Shown piece by piece: positions 22,201 through 29,851 of a stretch of 29,851 bases of DNA (position 1 is its first letter; each line of letters opens with the position of its first letter). Origin of the DNA: Clostridiales bacterium (lineage in GTDB: Bacteria > Bacillota > Clostridia > Oscillospirales > Acutalibacteraceae). The DNA lies in assembly GCA_020860025.1 (NCBI GenBank), contig JAJBVC010000185.1, positions 1-29,851 of the forward strand, written 5' to 3'. The notes under the pieces are model-generated. The model made no database searches and was not told where the DNA came from. It saw only the letters and a list, made by a program, of their open reading frames with translations. A program made the translations under genes and the position numbers.

Positions 22201-25200
22201 ACCAAAACCAAGTAAATTTTCTCAACCTGCCGAAAAAGAAAATGAACAGGATAAGGAAATAGACACAGTATTCTTACTCCTTAACGCTTGCAGAATTGCT
22301 GTAACCACCGTTAAATATGAGGATAACAATATCGTACTCATTGACGATGACGGTAACGAGTGGAAGGGTGCAGAAATGTATAAATTTCTACTCAATGAGG
22401 TGCTTACCTTCGGTGCAGACGGCAAACTCGTTGAGGGATTAAGCGTTGATGAACGCATTATCAATAGTGTGCTTGACTATGCAAAGAAATACGGTGTTGA
22501 GCCTGAACTTGTTGATGACGGTATATCACCGATGTGGAAGTCATATACGCAGCTTGAAGCACAGTATCCCGATGTCATCATCTTTTCAAGGCTCGGCGAT
22601 TTCTATGAGGTTATGGGCGAAAATGCAAAGGTTGTTGCAGATGAACTTGACCTTGTGCTGACAGGCAGAACAATCAATACGGCAACGGGAGAGCGTACCC
22701 CAATGTGTGGTGTACCTGTTCACGCCGTTGATTCATATATTTCCCGCCTTGTTGCAAACGGACACAGAGTAGCGATTGCTGAAAGTCAGGAAGTCAACAG
22801 GGTTGTCGCTCCGGGTAGAACGCAGGAGCTTCCTCCCCTTGAAAGAGCAAAGCAGTTAATCAATGAGTACCGACACGAAGAATTCGGATATGATGACAGT
22901 GCTGATTTTGATGATTTATCAAATATATCGCTTGCTCATACCGAAACCGAGGACGGTAATCATACGATTGATGTAAGTGTTGACCTTGAAAACTTTGCTC
23001 TTAACACCTTTGTTGACGGTAAACTCTTTAAGCAGCATAAATCCGATACGCTTGAAACCCTTATTCATACGCAGCTTGAAACACTCTCATTTGATGATTT
23101 AGTATTTCTTGATGAAGAAGAACTATCCCGTATAGACAAGAAAAGTCAAGCTGAACTCGGCTCGCTTGCAGAACGCCTTGTAGCATTTGCAAAGAATACT
23201 GACTTTTACGATTATGCCGACAACCTTGAAATCGGCGAAACCGATGAAGATGCTGTTGCAAAAATGGCTGAACACATCAAAGACAAGGCAAACTGTGAAG
23301 GCATCATCAGTTACCTTTCAGACTATGCAGCAGAACGAAGTATAGACGCACACGAAGCACAGAAGACCTTTGACACTCCCGATTACAGCCGTGTTGAAGA
23401 AATACAAAGTCTGATTCACGACTTAACGGAGCATACGGCTAGGCTTGAAGATAAGGCGGAGCCTGACCATTCGGATATGATTGGCGATGAAATCGTCATT
23501 GACGGTTCGCACTTTATCATTGAAGAAGTTAAGGGCGACTATGTTTCAATGCATGATGTGACCTTTGCAGAAAACGCAGGCTTTCCTATCTTCCGCAGAG
23601 AGCGTATTGAGGATATATTCCCATTACTGCCCGAAAAAGAAGAACCTGTTGTTGAAATCTTACCTGCACCACCGCAGCAGCCGAAATCAAAGGTGCGTAC
23701 CTTTGACCTACACCCTGAAATTCCTATTGAGGCAAGGCACAATTATAACTTTGCCGAAAAGGATATTGAGAATGTAGGCAAAAAAGAACGCTTCCGCAGA
23801 AATATGGAAGCGATTAATGTGCTGAAGGAGTGCGAATTTGAAGGCAGATTTGCCACACCTGAAGAACAAGAAATCTTGTCGCAATATGTCGGCTGGGGCG
23901 GTATTCCCGAAGCGTTTGACCCAAACAATTCCGCTTGGGCTGATGAATACAAGGAACTGATTGTTGCTCTTTCCCCCGAAGAATATGACGCAGCAATGGA
24001 AAGCATCCTTACCGCTTTCTATACCCCTCAAACAGTTATATCCGCTATCTACAAAACTCTGGAAAACTTGGGCTTTAAGCAAGGCAATATCCTTGAGCCT
24101 TCGTGCGGTATCGGTAACTTTATCGGTATGCTTCCCGACAGTATGAAGGATAGCAAAATGTACGGTATCGAGCTTGACAGTATTTCTGCACAGATTGCAC
24201 AGCAACTCTATCAGAAATCATCCATTCTCGCTTCTCCGTTTGAGGAAGCAATCTTACCCGATTCGTTCTTTGACGCAGTAGTCGGCAACGTTCCCTTCGG
24301 TGATTTTAAGGTTGCGGATAAGCGGTATGATAAAAACAATTTCCTTATTCACGATTACTTTTTCGCAAAGTCCCTTGATAAGTTAAGAACAGGCGGCGTA
24401 ATGCTGCTTGTAACCTCAATGGGTACGATGGATAAGGAAAACTCCAATGTGAGAAGATATATTGCACAGAGAGCAGACCTGCTCGGCGCTATCAGACTTC
24501 CTAACGATACCTTTAAGGGTAACGCCGGAACGGATGTTACCTCGGATATTCTTATCCTTCAGAAAAGAGATAGAATAGTCAATGAGGAACCCGACTGGCT
24601 TATGCTTGATAATACGGAAGACGGTATCCGTATGAATAAATACTTTGTTGACCATCCTGAAATGATTATGGGCGAAATGGTAATGAAATCGGGCAGGTTC
24701 GGTCCTGAGCCGACTTGTCAGCCGTTTGAGGACAGAACTCTTGAGGAACAACTCAATATTGCCATCCGTAACATTAAGGGCGAGATTACAGAGTATGAAA
24801 TTGACGAGGAAGAAATTGAGGATGATCGTCAGTATTTACCTGCTGACCCGACAGTACGCAATTTTTCCTACACCGTTGTTGACGGCACTATCTTCTACCG
24901 TGAAAACTCTATGATGAAAGAGGTTAAGGTGTCGGCTACTGCTGAAAACCGTATTAAAGGCTTAATCAATATCAGGCAGAGCGTCAGACGGCTCATAGAA
25001 CTGCAAACCGAGGACTATCCCGAAGAAGAAATACTCTCCGAGCAGCAGAACTTAAACGAGCTATACGACGGGTTTACAGCAAAGTACGGACTTATCAATT
25101 CCCGTGCTAACAAGAGCGCTTTTGCCGATGACGGTTCCTACTATCTGCTTACTGCATTAGAGGTGCTTGATGATGAGGGCAACCTCGAACGCAAGGCGGA

Positions 25201-28200
25201 TATGTTCACAAAGCGAACTATCAAACCCCATATTCCCGTTACAAGTGTTGACACCTCTATTGAAGCAGTTGCAGTTTCAATGGGCGAAAAGGCAGAACTT
25301 GACGTGGAATATATGATGCAGTTGACGGGTAAAACAGAGGAAGAAATCGCAGATGACTTAACAGGCATTATCTTTCTTAACCCGATGTATTCCGAGGACA
25401 GACCAGCCGAAAAGAAATATCTGATGGCTGACGAATACCTTTCAGGCGATGTCCGTGCTAAACTGCGTGTGGCTGAAAATATGGCAAGGGTTAATCCTGC
25501 CTTTGAGGTCAATGCAGAAGCACTACGCAAGGTGCAGCCGAAGGACTTAACGGCAAGTAAGATTGATGTCCGCCTCGGTGCCACTTGGCTCCCTACAAAG
25601 TATATTCAGCAATTCATCTTAGAACTGCTTGACCCGCCCTACTATTACTCATACAAAATCAAGGTAAACTATTCCCATTACACAGGCGAGTGGAACATTA
25701 CGGGTAAATCATCTGATAAAGGTAATGTTAAAGCAAACAGCACCTACGGTACTACCCGTATCAATGCTTACAAAATCATTGAGCAAACGCTTAACCTGAA
25801 GGATGTGCGTATCTTTGATTATGAGATTGACGATAACGGAAAGCGAACGCCGGTCCTTAACAAAAAGGAAACGGCTATCGCACAGGCAAAGCAGGAACTC
25901 ATTAAGCAGGCGTTTAAGGATTGGATATGGACAGACCCCGATAGGCGAACGGAACTCACCCGTCTTTACAACGACAAATTCAATTCTATCCGACCTCGTG
26001 AGTATGACGGAAGTCATATCACCTTCAGCGGTATGAATCCTGAAATCTCTTTAAGACCGCATCAGAAAAACGCCGTTGCTCATATTCTTTACGGCGGCAA
26101 TACACTCCTTGCACACGCAGTAGGCGCAGGCAAAACCTTTGAAATGGTCGCTGCGGCACAGGAGAGCAAAAGACTTGGCTTATGCACCAAGTCTTTATTT
26201 GTTGTTCCGAATCATTTAACAGAGCAATGGGCGGCGGAATATTTAACGCTGTATCCCTCGGCTAATATCCTTGTTGCTACCAAAAAGGACTTTGAAACAA
26301 AGAACAGAAAGACCTTCTGCGGCAAGATTGCAACGGGCGATTACGATGCCGTTATTATCGGTCATTCGCAATTTGAAAAGATACCTGTCAGCGTTGAAAG
26401 GCAGATATATCTCATTGAGGAACAGATTAACGATATTGTCAGAGGCATTGAAGAAGCAAAGCGAAACAATGCTGAAAACTTTACCGTAAAGCAAATGAAA
26501 AAGACACAAAAGAGTCTTGAAGCAAGGCTCAAAAAACTCAACGACCAGACCCGCAAGGATGATGTTGTTACATTTGAGGAACTCGGCGTTGACCGTCTTT
26601 TCATTGACGAAAGTCATTATTACAAAAACCTTTTCCTTTATACCAAAATGAGAAATGTCGGCGGTATCGCTCAAACGGAAGCACAAAAGTCAAGCGACCT
26701 GTTTATGAAGTGCCGCTATCTTGACGAGCTTACGGGCGGTAAAGGTACAGTATTTGCAACGGGAACTCCCATCTCAAACTCAATGGTTGAGTTATATACC
26801 ATACAGAGATATTTGCAGTATGAAACCCTGCGCCGTCACGATTTGCAGCACTTTGATGCGTGGGCTTCCACCTTCGGCGAAACCGTAACGGCTGTTGAAT
26901 TAACTCCTGAAGGAACGGGATACAGAGCGAAAACCCGCTTTGCACGTTTCTACAATCTCCCTGAACTGATGTCAATGTTCAAAGAGGTTGCAGATATTAA
27001 AACAGCCGATATGCTTACTGACAGTATTACTGTTCCGAAAGCAAACTACCATAATGTCGCTGTTAAACCGTCAGAGATACAGAAAAAGATGGTTGAATCA
27101 CTATCCAAAAGAGCAGAAAAGGTGCGAAGCGGCGTTGTTAAATCGTGGGAGGATAATATGCTCGTTATTACCAATGACGGCAGAAAGCTCGCCCTTGACC
27201 AGCGTATGATTGACCCTATGCTTCCCGATTTTGAAGGCAGCAAGGTAAATGCTTGTACCGATAACATCTTTCAGATATGGCAGGATAACACAGACAAGAA
27301 ATCGGCGCAGTTAGTATTCTGCGACCTTTCAACGCCTAAAGCAGACACCTTTTCTGTCTATACCGACATCCGTGATAAGCTGATTGCAAAAGGTATTCCC
27401 GAAAGCGAGATTGCCTTTATACACGATGCTAAAACGGAGGTACAGAAAGCGGAAATGTTTAAAAAAGTCCGCAAAGGAGAGATAAGGGTGCTGCTTGGCT
27501 CAACGCAAAAGATGGGTGCAGGTACCAATGTTCAGGACAGATTGATTGCTTTACACGACCTTGATTGTCCTTGGCGACCTTCTGATTTGGAACAGCGTTC
27601 GGGCAGAATTATCCGTCAGGGTAATAGTAACGAGGAGGTTGAAATCTTCCGTTATGTTACCGAACAGACCTTTGACGCATACCTTTATCAGCTCGTTGAG
27701 GGAAAACAAAAATTCGCTTCACAGATTATGTCAAGCAAATCTCCGGTGCGTTCCGCAGAGGATATTGATGAAACGGCTCTGTCTTATGCTGAAATCAAAA
27801 TGCTTGCTACGGGTAATCCGTATATCAAGGAAAAGATGGATTTGGATATTCAGGTGCAGAAATTACGCTTGCTTAAATCTAATTATCTTTCGGAGCGTTA
27901 TTCCCTTGAGGATAAAGTCTTAAAGGAATTTCCGCAGAAGATTGCTGAATATGACGAGCGTATTGCAGGGCTTGAAAAGGACATTGTAACGGCAAAGGCA
28001 AACCCGAAATCTATCGGCGATACCTTCGTCGGTATGGTAGTAAACGGTGTTCCTTATTCAGAAAAAGCAGACGCAGGTCAGGCAATCATAGACGTTTGCA
28101 AAACGCTTCCCGACACACAGATATATCCCCTCGGCGAGTACAGAGGGTTTAAGTTGTCGGTACACTATGAGCCTTTTTCACATCAGCACAGGGTAACGAT

Positions 28201-28531
28201 TAAGGGTGCAATTTCTCACGAAGGTATCCTCGGTACTGACGCTATCGGTAACATTACCCGTATTGATAATGTGATTGACGGTCTTGAACAAATGCTGACA
28301 ACAACAAAGGCACTTCGTGATACCACCGAAACGCAGCTTACAAATGCAAAGGAACAGCTTGAAAAGCCATTTGCAAAAGACGAGGAGTTAAAGCAAAAGG
28401 AAGCACGACTCCGTGAGCTTAACGCCCTTCTTAATGTTGATAAGCGGGAAAACGAGATGGTTGATGAGGAGCCTGAACAACGCGATAACGAACCTGTTAT
28501 AACAGACAAGGAAAGGAATAACGAAAGATAA
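19247..28531 (+). CDS. Polyvalent protein: ArdC-like, LPD repeats, MutS-I-like, N6-MTase, SNF2 helicase
   Basis: A 3094-residue cytosolic protein of the type carried by conjugative elements and thought to protect incoming DNA. Residues 1-110 resemble the ArdC N-terminal domain (NWQSFLFSACRNFKLPF, GRWVNGGAKGIAVFD). Residues 277-397 are a low-complexity linker that overlaps tnpV. Three diverged repeats of about 100 residues follow (about 400-510, 548-655 and 777-885). Residues about 1094-1185 resemble MutS domain I. An N6-adenine methyltransferase has motif I EPSCGIGNF (about 1615) and motif IV NVPFGDF. An SNF2-type helicase has AVGAGKT (about 2290), DESH (about 2453), ATGTPISNS, and a second lobe with GAGTNVQDR and EQRSGRIIRQGN (about 2750-2790). 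A coiled-coil tail ends NNER. GGTAGGTG precedes the ATG. Confidence 0.88.
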   Translation: MANKYEFIKFVFDDTLKEITKSPENWQSFLFSACRNFKLPFDEQLLIFAQRPDATAVLEFDKWNNRFGRWVNGGAKGIAVFDNVRGENQRLKYYFDISDTHETEFSKPVPMWEYKTEYEAEVISVLEDNFGELERKDDITNAVFSAAENMAMDNLPDYISELINYAKSDSFLEDLGDDAIEKELRVLVQNSVAYMMLTRLGVDTSNLFDREDFQGVVNFNTPEALSVLGEATSDIAEMGLTEIGKTVLTLQKENRIIAEKSKDEYTESEKTKERSADYDTANQLHNGERSSDSEPASPTGQDDSFWSLRRSSQRFSDEPPQAVLHEPETAMPARPTSERGSGQSRADGGTVDDNVGSSRGLDGETESGKSDDLGTGHEQPEAESSGDSHERSDLSEVSEELPPFTDEDKILFMLQNPNDDLAHRKEFLVQRWSELRNTDEKGRYISTIYGGLLKQFNVDGVEVGYHYEPEGLYLYEGTYKSRTKESLFSWNLVAELIDQLIKEGKYYQPEKKEPETAQLGLFDFVDNAVPTEQTVTEPEQVSLFADFGISQQIIDEALCIGANDTNSTLDIAMFFRRDRGTEYNAKFLKSHYGTNGAGFFFDGEQISVWYDENGINIAKGNTAQKSSATHLTWEQAAKRIRELLDLGRYMPQYQLDKIDDYELSYVAERIVFFLRDMDKDSKERCFPSLYEALNGVYGYPDQVEIVKGALSNPDTFNDLDNDYIEFMDDRRRGTISGLPRYAFQYSPEYVYEIMQGMSLEKVPFKAQAGFNPDRQYFITNDEINKLLSRGSSYAESRYRIYTFFVNHSDMQERIKMIKDEYGTGGYAVGNDNANYDGKGLFFSHGSGMEPYAKVLLKWNDVVKRIDALIKAEKFLSDEDIAKLPDIEKEHIANDVERFFEVMPDEYAKPYSNELEPYRRKDVIMAQLDNPQALEDIEKMMSDALALMDKSNECDYKWHQEQYDNFVAFKNGEYHPYAVPKQKAPLPKPSKFSQPAEKENEQDKEIDTVFLLLNACRIAVTTVKYEDNNIVLIDDDGNEWKGAEMYKFLLNEVLTFGADGKLVEGLSVDERIINSVLDYAKKYGVEPELVDDGISPMWKSYTQLEAQYPDVIIFSRLGDFYEVMGENAKVVADELDLVLTGRTINTATGERTPMCGVPVHAVDSYISRLVANGHRVAIAESQEVNRVVAPGRTQELPPLERAKQLINEYRHEEFGYDDSADFDDLSNISLAHTETEDGNHTIDVSVDLENFALNTFVDGKLFKQHKSDTLETLIHTQLETLSFDDLVFLDEEELSRIDKKSQAELGSLAERLVAFAKNTDFYDYADNLEIGETDEDAVAKMAEHIKDKANCEGIISYLSDYAAERSIDAHEAQKTFDTPDYSRVEEIQSLIHDLTEHTARLEDKAEPDHSDMIGDEIVIDGSHFIIEEVKGDYVSMHDVTFAENAGFPIFRRERIEDIFPLLPEKEEPVVEILPAPPQQPKSKVRTFDLHPEIPIEARHNYNFAEKDIENVGKKERFRRNMEAINVLKECEFEGRFATPEEQEILSQYVGWGGIPEAFDPNNSAWADEYKELIVALSPEEYDAAMESILTAFYTPQTVISAIYKTLENLGFKQGNILEPSCGIGNFIGMLPDSMKDSKMYGIELDSISAQIAQQLYQKSSILASPFEEAILPDSFFDAVVGNVPFGDFKVADKRYDKNNFLIHDYFFAKSLDKLRTGGVMLLVTSMGTMDKENSNVRRYIAQRADLLGAIRLPNDTFKGNAGTDVTSDILILQKRDRIVNEEPDWLMLDNTEDGIRMNKYFVDHPEMIMGEMVMKSGRFGPEPTCQPFEDRTLEEQLNIAIRNIKGEITEYEIDEEEIEDDRQYLPADPTVRNFSYTVVDGTIFYRENSMMKEVKVSATAENRIKGLINIRQSVRRLIELQTEDYPEEEILSEQQNLNELYDGFTAKYGLINSRANKSAFADDGSYYLLTALEVLDDEGNLERKADMFTKRTIKPHIPVTSVDTSIEAVAVSMGEKAELDVEYMMQLTGKTEEEIADDLTGIIFLNPMYSEDRPAEKKYLMADEYLSGDVRAKLRVAENMARVNPAFEVNAEALRKVQPKDLTASKIDVRLGATWLPTKYIQQFILELLDPPYYYSYKIKVNYSHYTGEWNITGKSSDKGNVKANSTYGTTRINAYKIIEQTLNLKDVRIFDYEIDDNGKRTPVLNKKETAIAQAKQELIKQAFKDWIWTDPDRRTELTRLYNDKFNSIRPREYDGSHITFSGMNPEISLRPHQKNAVAHILYGGNTLLAHAVGAGKTFEMVAAAQESKRLGLCTKSLFVVPNHLTEQWAAEYLTLYPSANILVATKKDFETKNRKTFCGKIATGDYDAVIIGHSQFEKIPVSVERQIYLIEEQINDIVRGIEEAKRNNAENFTVKQMKKTQKSLEARLKKLNDQTRKDDVVTFEELGVDRLFIDESHYYKNLFLYTKMRNVGGIAQTEAQKSSDLFMKCRYLDELTGGKGTVFATGTPISNSMVELYTIQRYLQYETLRRHDLQHFDAWASTFGETVTAVELTPEGTGYRAKTRFARFYNLPELMSMFKEVADIKTADMLTDSITVPKANYHNVAVKPSEIQKKMVESLSKRAEKVRSGVVKSWEDNMLVITNDGRKLALDQRMIDPMLPDFEGSKVNACTDNIFQIWQDNTDKKSAQLVFCDLSTPKADTFSVYTDIRDKLIAKGIPESEIAFIHDAKTEVQKAEMFKKVRKGEIRVLLGSTQKMGAGTNVQDRLIALHDLDCPWRPSDLEQRSGRIIRQGNSNEEVEIFRYVTEQTFDAYLYQLVEGKQKFASQIMSSKSPVRSAEDIDETALSYAEIKMLATGNPYIKEKMDLDIQVQKLRLLKSNYLSERYSLEDKVLKEFPQKIAEYDERIAGLEKDIVTAKANPKSIGDTFVGMVVNGVPYSEKADAGQAIIDVCKTLPDTQIYPLGEYRGFKLSVHYEPFSHQHRVTIKGAISHEGILGTDAIGNITRIDNVIDGLEQMLTTTKALRDTTETQLTNAKEQLEKPFAKDEELKQKEARLRELNALLNVDKRENEMVDEEPEQRDNEPVITDKERNNER
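20079..20438 (+). CDS. tnpV: TnpV-family transposon-encoded protein, nested in the polyvalent gene
   Basis: A 119-residue protein read in a different frame wholly inside the polyvalent gene. It matches the TnpV family, small proteins of unknown function carried by Tn1549-like elements. The N-terminal strand contains IPNL, then come RFGRYAEARRDFL and a helical middle (QLDQHLKEVQDRAEQMEEQL). The C-terminal block is MTWVQGMNNLKQRVREIV followed by NEVIYQR. An AAAGGAG site eight bases before the ATG supports internal initiation. In the host frame the same bases encode an Arg/Ser/Glu/Gly-rich disordered linker, so the coding burden appears to lie on tnpV. The role in the element is not known. Confidence 0.75.
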   Translation: MTQPISYTTVNEVQIPNLLLPQDKTIRFGRYAEARRDFLMNHHKPYYTSLKLQCQLDQHLKEVQDRAEQMEEQLMTTLAAQEGLTEKLKAENPMTWVQGMNNLKQRVREIVMNEVIYQR

Positions 28532-28534
28532 AAA

Positions 28535-28563
28535 TTGTATTTTCTTTTGGAATATGCTATTAT
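28535..28563 (+). promoter_or_regulatory. Candidate promoter of the edge defence operon
   Basis: TTGTAT (28535-28540) and TATTAT (28558-28563) are 17 bases apart, four bases after the polyvalent gene ends and 38 bases before the next ATG. The -10 is one mismatch from consensus and the -35 is weaker. A private promoter fits a cargo operon. Confidence 0.5.
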
Positions 28564-28601
28564 TAAAGAAATTAACCATCTTTTATGGAGAAAAAAGAAG
28601 T

Positions 28602-29582
28602 ATGGAGAAGGATTTTAGATATTTCAGAGATAAATACGGAGATGCTGGCGCACGTGACAAATTTGAAAAAACATGTGTCCGGCTTCTCCAAACAATATAT
28701 GGAAGCGACGCTCATTCTATAAAAGCTTCGCCTGGCGATGAGGGAATTGATGTTCTCATAGGAGATTTCTCAGAACCAATAGAAGTTTATCAATGCAAAT
28801 TCTTTATTGAAGGTATCGGTGATGCTCAAAAGCAACAAATAAGGGAGTCTTTTAACACCGCATCAGAATCTAAAGAATATAAAATGAAAAAGTGGATTCT
28901 TTGTATACCCGATACAATGACACCTAAAGAATTCTCTTGGTGGAGCAACTGGAAAGCAAAAAGAACAAGCGATACAGGAGTCCCTATTGAGCTCTATGAT
29001 GGTAGTTTACTTTTACTAAAATTAAAAAAATACGATTTGTATAATGATATATTTGATGAAGATGATAAAATTGCCTTAGGCGAAATAGCAGACTACTTTA
29101 CAAAGCAAAAGAAAAAAATAGTTGATGAAATAGCAATGAGTGCCAGCGACATAGATTCTTTGTACAATGATTTGCTTTTTGTAAAAAAACTTGAAATGGC
29201 AAATATTGAGGATATTGAACAGTGTAAAAATGAATTTTTTAATGCTGAATATGCTAAACAAGTTATTAAGTCCAAAGGCGATGAAGAACAAATAACGGCT
29301 TTTAATAATCTTCAGACAAAAATACAATCATTATGGTCCACACAGTATAGGTTGTTTAAAGACGATAATGATGGTAATCTATTGTTGGCAAAAACATATG
29401 AACGAATAGAAGATGCTGATTCCACATCCCTTGATTGTTCGCCAATTCTTCCTGAAGCAGGGTTAATCGTAAAAAAGGGAATTTTGCATCAGTTAGCTGA
29501 AGAATGTAGCGTTGGTTGGCTTCAAAATTATAAGACAAAACTGGAATCTTTATTAAATGACGGAGAAAAACAAAATGTTTAA
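28602..29582 (+). CDS. Restriction-endonuclease-fold effector of an ABC-three-component system
   Basis: A 326-residue soluble protein. The N-terminal third has a restriction-endonuclease-like core: GDEGIDVLIG (Asp50) followed by EVYQCKFF (Gln64 and Lys66), the D...QxK arrangement of Mrr-type nucleases. The rest is helical and ends in a domain (PEAGLIVKKGILHQLAEE, then WLQNYKTKLESLL) that resembles the C-terminal domain shared by ABC-three-component effectors. It overlaps the next gene by eight bases. The gene is visibly more AT-rich than the element genes before it. I chose the ATG at 28602 because the conserved start follows at once and a GGAG lies upstream. The nuclease is the likely effector and would be controlled by an ABC ATPase encoded beyond the window. 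Confidence 0.7.
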   Translation: MEKDFRYFRDKYGDAGARDKFEKTCVRLLQTIYGSDAHSIKASPGDEGIDVLIGDFSEPIEVYQCKFFIEGIGDAQKQQIRESFNTASESKEYKMKKWILCIPDTMTPKEFSWWSNWKAKRTSDTGVPIELYDGSLLLLKLKKYDLYNDIFDEDDKIALGEIADYFTKQKKKIVDEIAMSASDIDSLYNDLLFVKKLEMANIEDIEQCKNEFFNAEYAKQVIKSKGDEEQITAFNNLQTKIQSLWSTQYRLFKDDNDGNLLLAKTYERIEDADSTSLDCSPILPEAGLIVKKGILHQLAEECSVGWLQNYKTKLESLLNDGEKQNV

Positions 29583-29851
29583 TTTTTGTGACTTTATTAA
29601 TGATGCTATTCGAATAATGATTATATTACAATGCAGTAAAAGTAGAACATCATTAAAAATGGATAACAACAAAATAACTCAGTTTGATTATTATTTGAAA
29701 TTTCCTTATACGATGCTTGAAGAAAAAGCAGAACCATATGGTTTTATTGAAAACATTGATGAATACTATGCCTTCTTTCATTGGCAACCAAACGTTATTC
29801 AATATAGACAGGTTATTAATTATCTAATTGCAAAAGGCTTCATTGTAAAAG
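29575..29851 (+). CDS. ABC-three-component middle component, partial at window edge
   Basis: The first 92 residues are visible; the frame is open at the edge. The protein starts MFNFCDFINDAIRIMII and continues with FDYYLKFPYTML and FHWQPNVIQYRQVINYLIAKGFIVK. A short helical start, a YxxLKFP-like segment and a winged-helix-like end are features I associate with middle components of ABC-three-component systems, which connect the effector with the SMC-like ABC ATPase. The start overlaps the effector's stop codon by eight bases, and GGAGA lies about 10 bases upstream, so the two are translated together. Confidence 0.6.
   Translation, partial: MFNFCDFINDAIRIMIILQCSKSRTSLKMDNNKITQFDYYLKFPYTMLEEKAEPYGFIENIDEYYAFFHWQPNVIQYRQVINYLIAKGFIVK

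Larger units (their letters stand above)
9107..29851. mobile_element. Left part of an integrated mobile element (ICE-like), open at the right
   Basis: Four observations support an element. A tRNA-Arg is split exactly at 9106. A second tRNA-Arg and repeat clusters follow. All genes from 9588 onward run forward. Several products (ParB-like, thioester/VaFE adhesin, LPD-type polyvalent helicase-methylase, TnpV) are familiar from clostridial integrative conjugative elements of the Tn1549-like group. The right end, where a 3' tRNA-Arg half with acceptor CAAGCGC would be expected, is not in the window. No relaxase, coupling protein, VirB4 or integrase is visible, so whether it is conjugative or only mobilisable cannot be decided here. 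A defence operon lies at the visible right edge as probable cargo. Confidence 0.7.

Noticed and set aside
22529..22800. A full MutS mismatch repair gene
   Set aside because: Only domain I-like sequence is present; the lever, clamp and ABC ATPase domains are absent.
23708..24205. Minus-strand frames opposite the methyltransferase domain
   Set aside because: They are antisense to the conserved methyltransferase motifs of the polyvalent protein and have no start signal.

Overview
The window reads as a chromosome segment of a low-to-mid GC Gram-positive anaerobe of the class Clostridia. A gut Oscillospiraceae/Ruminococcaceae-like species is my best guess, inferred from gene families and strong AGGAGG-type ribosome binding sites and not from any marker gene. 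A mobile element with cargo has entered it at a tRNA gene. The boundary between host and element is at about 9106, and the element runs off the right edge.

Host part (1-9106). A forward pair encodes an OGG1-type 8-oxoguanine glycosylase and the 16S rRNA methyltransferase RsmE. The gap behind it holds an unlisted 38-residue hydrophobic peptide gene on the minus strand (1739-1855) with the RNA architecture of a type I toxin. The minus strand then carries an unknown membrane protein, an AqpZ-like aquaporin and a DegV protein. Further minus-strand genes form a run: lexA, an Mrp/NBP35 Fe-S carrier ATPase, a dCMP deaminase, a HAD phosphatase and an anchored extracellular protein. lexA has a good candidate LexA box over its -35 element. 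A consensus promoter then drives tRNA-Met(CAT) and tRNA-Glu(TTC).

Junction (9067-9590). A tRNA-Arg(CCT) gene is cut just after its anticodon loop at 9106. A complete, different tRNA-Arg(CCT) follows 55 bases later. Between it and the first element gene are a terminator, four GCTAAT-core repeats spaced 31, 21 and 32 bases apart, and several GTCCGTG repeats. I read this as the left end of an element that destroyed the host tRNA-Arg and carries its own replacement.

Element part (9107-29851). Genes run forward: a calcineurin-like phosphoesterase, a ParB-like protein, a threonine-rich lipoprotein, a 1469-residue thioester/Cna-B/VaFE surface adhesin, a 29-residue membrane peptide, a winged-helix protein, and a tightly overlapping set of small element proteins. 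These lead to a 3094-residue polyvalent protein with an ArdC-like start, LPD-type repeats, a MutS domain I-like module, an N6-adenine methyltransferase and an SNF2 helicase. A complete tnpV gene lies inside it in another reading frame. The relaxase, coupling protein, VirB4 and integrase expected of an integrative conjugative element are not in the window.

Right edge (28535-29851). A more AT-rich operon with its own promoter encodes a restriction-endonuclease-fold protein and the start of a second, overlapping gene. They resemble the effector and middle component of an ABC-three-component defence system. The ABC ATPase would lie beyond the window. The strongest leads are the nested tnpV, the tRNA-replacing junction, the MutS-like module in the polyvalent protein, the type I toxin-like locus and the edge defence operon.
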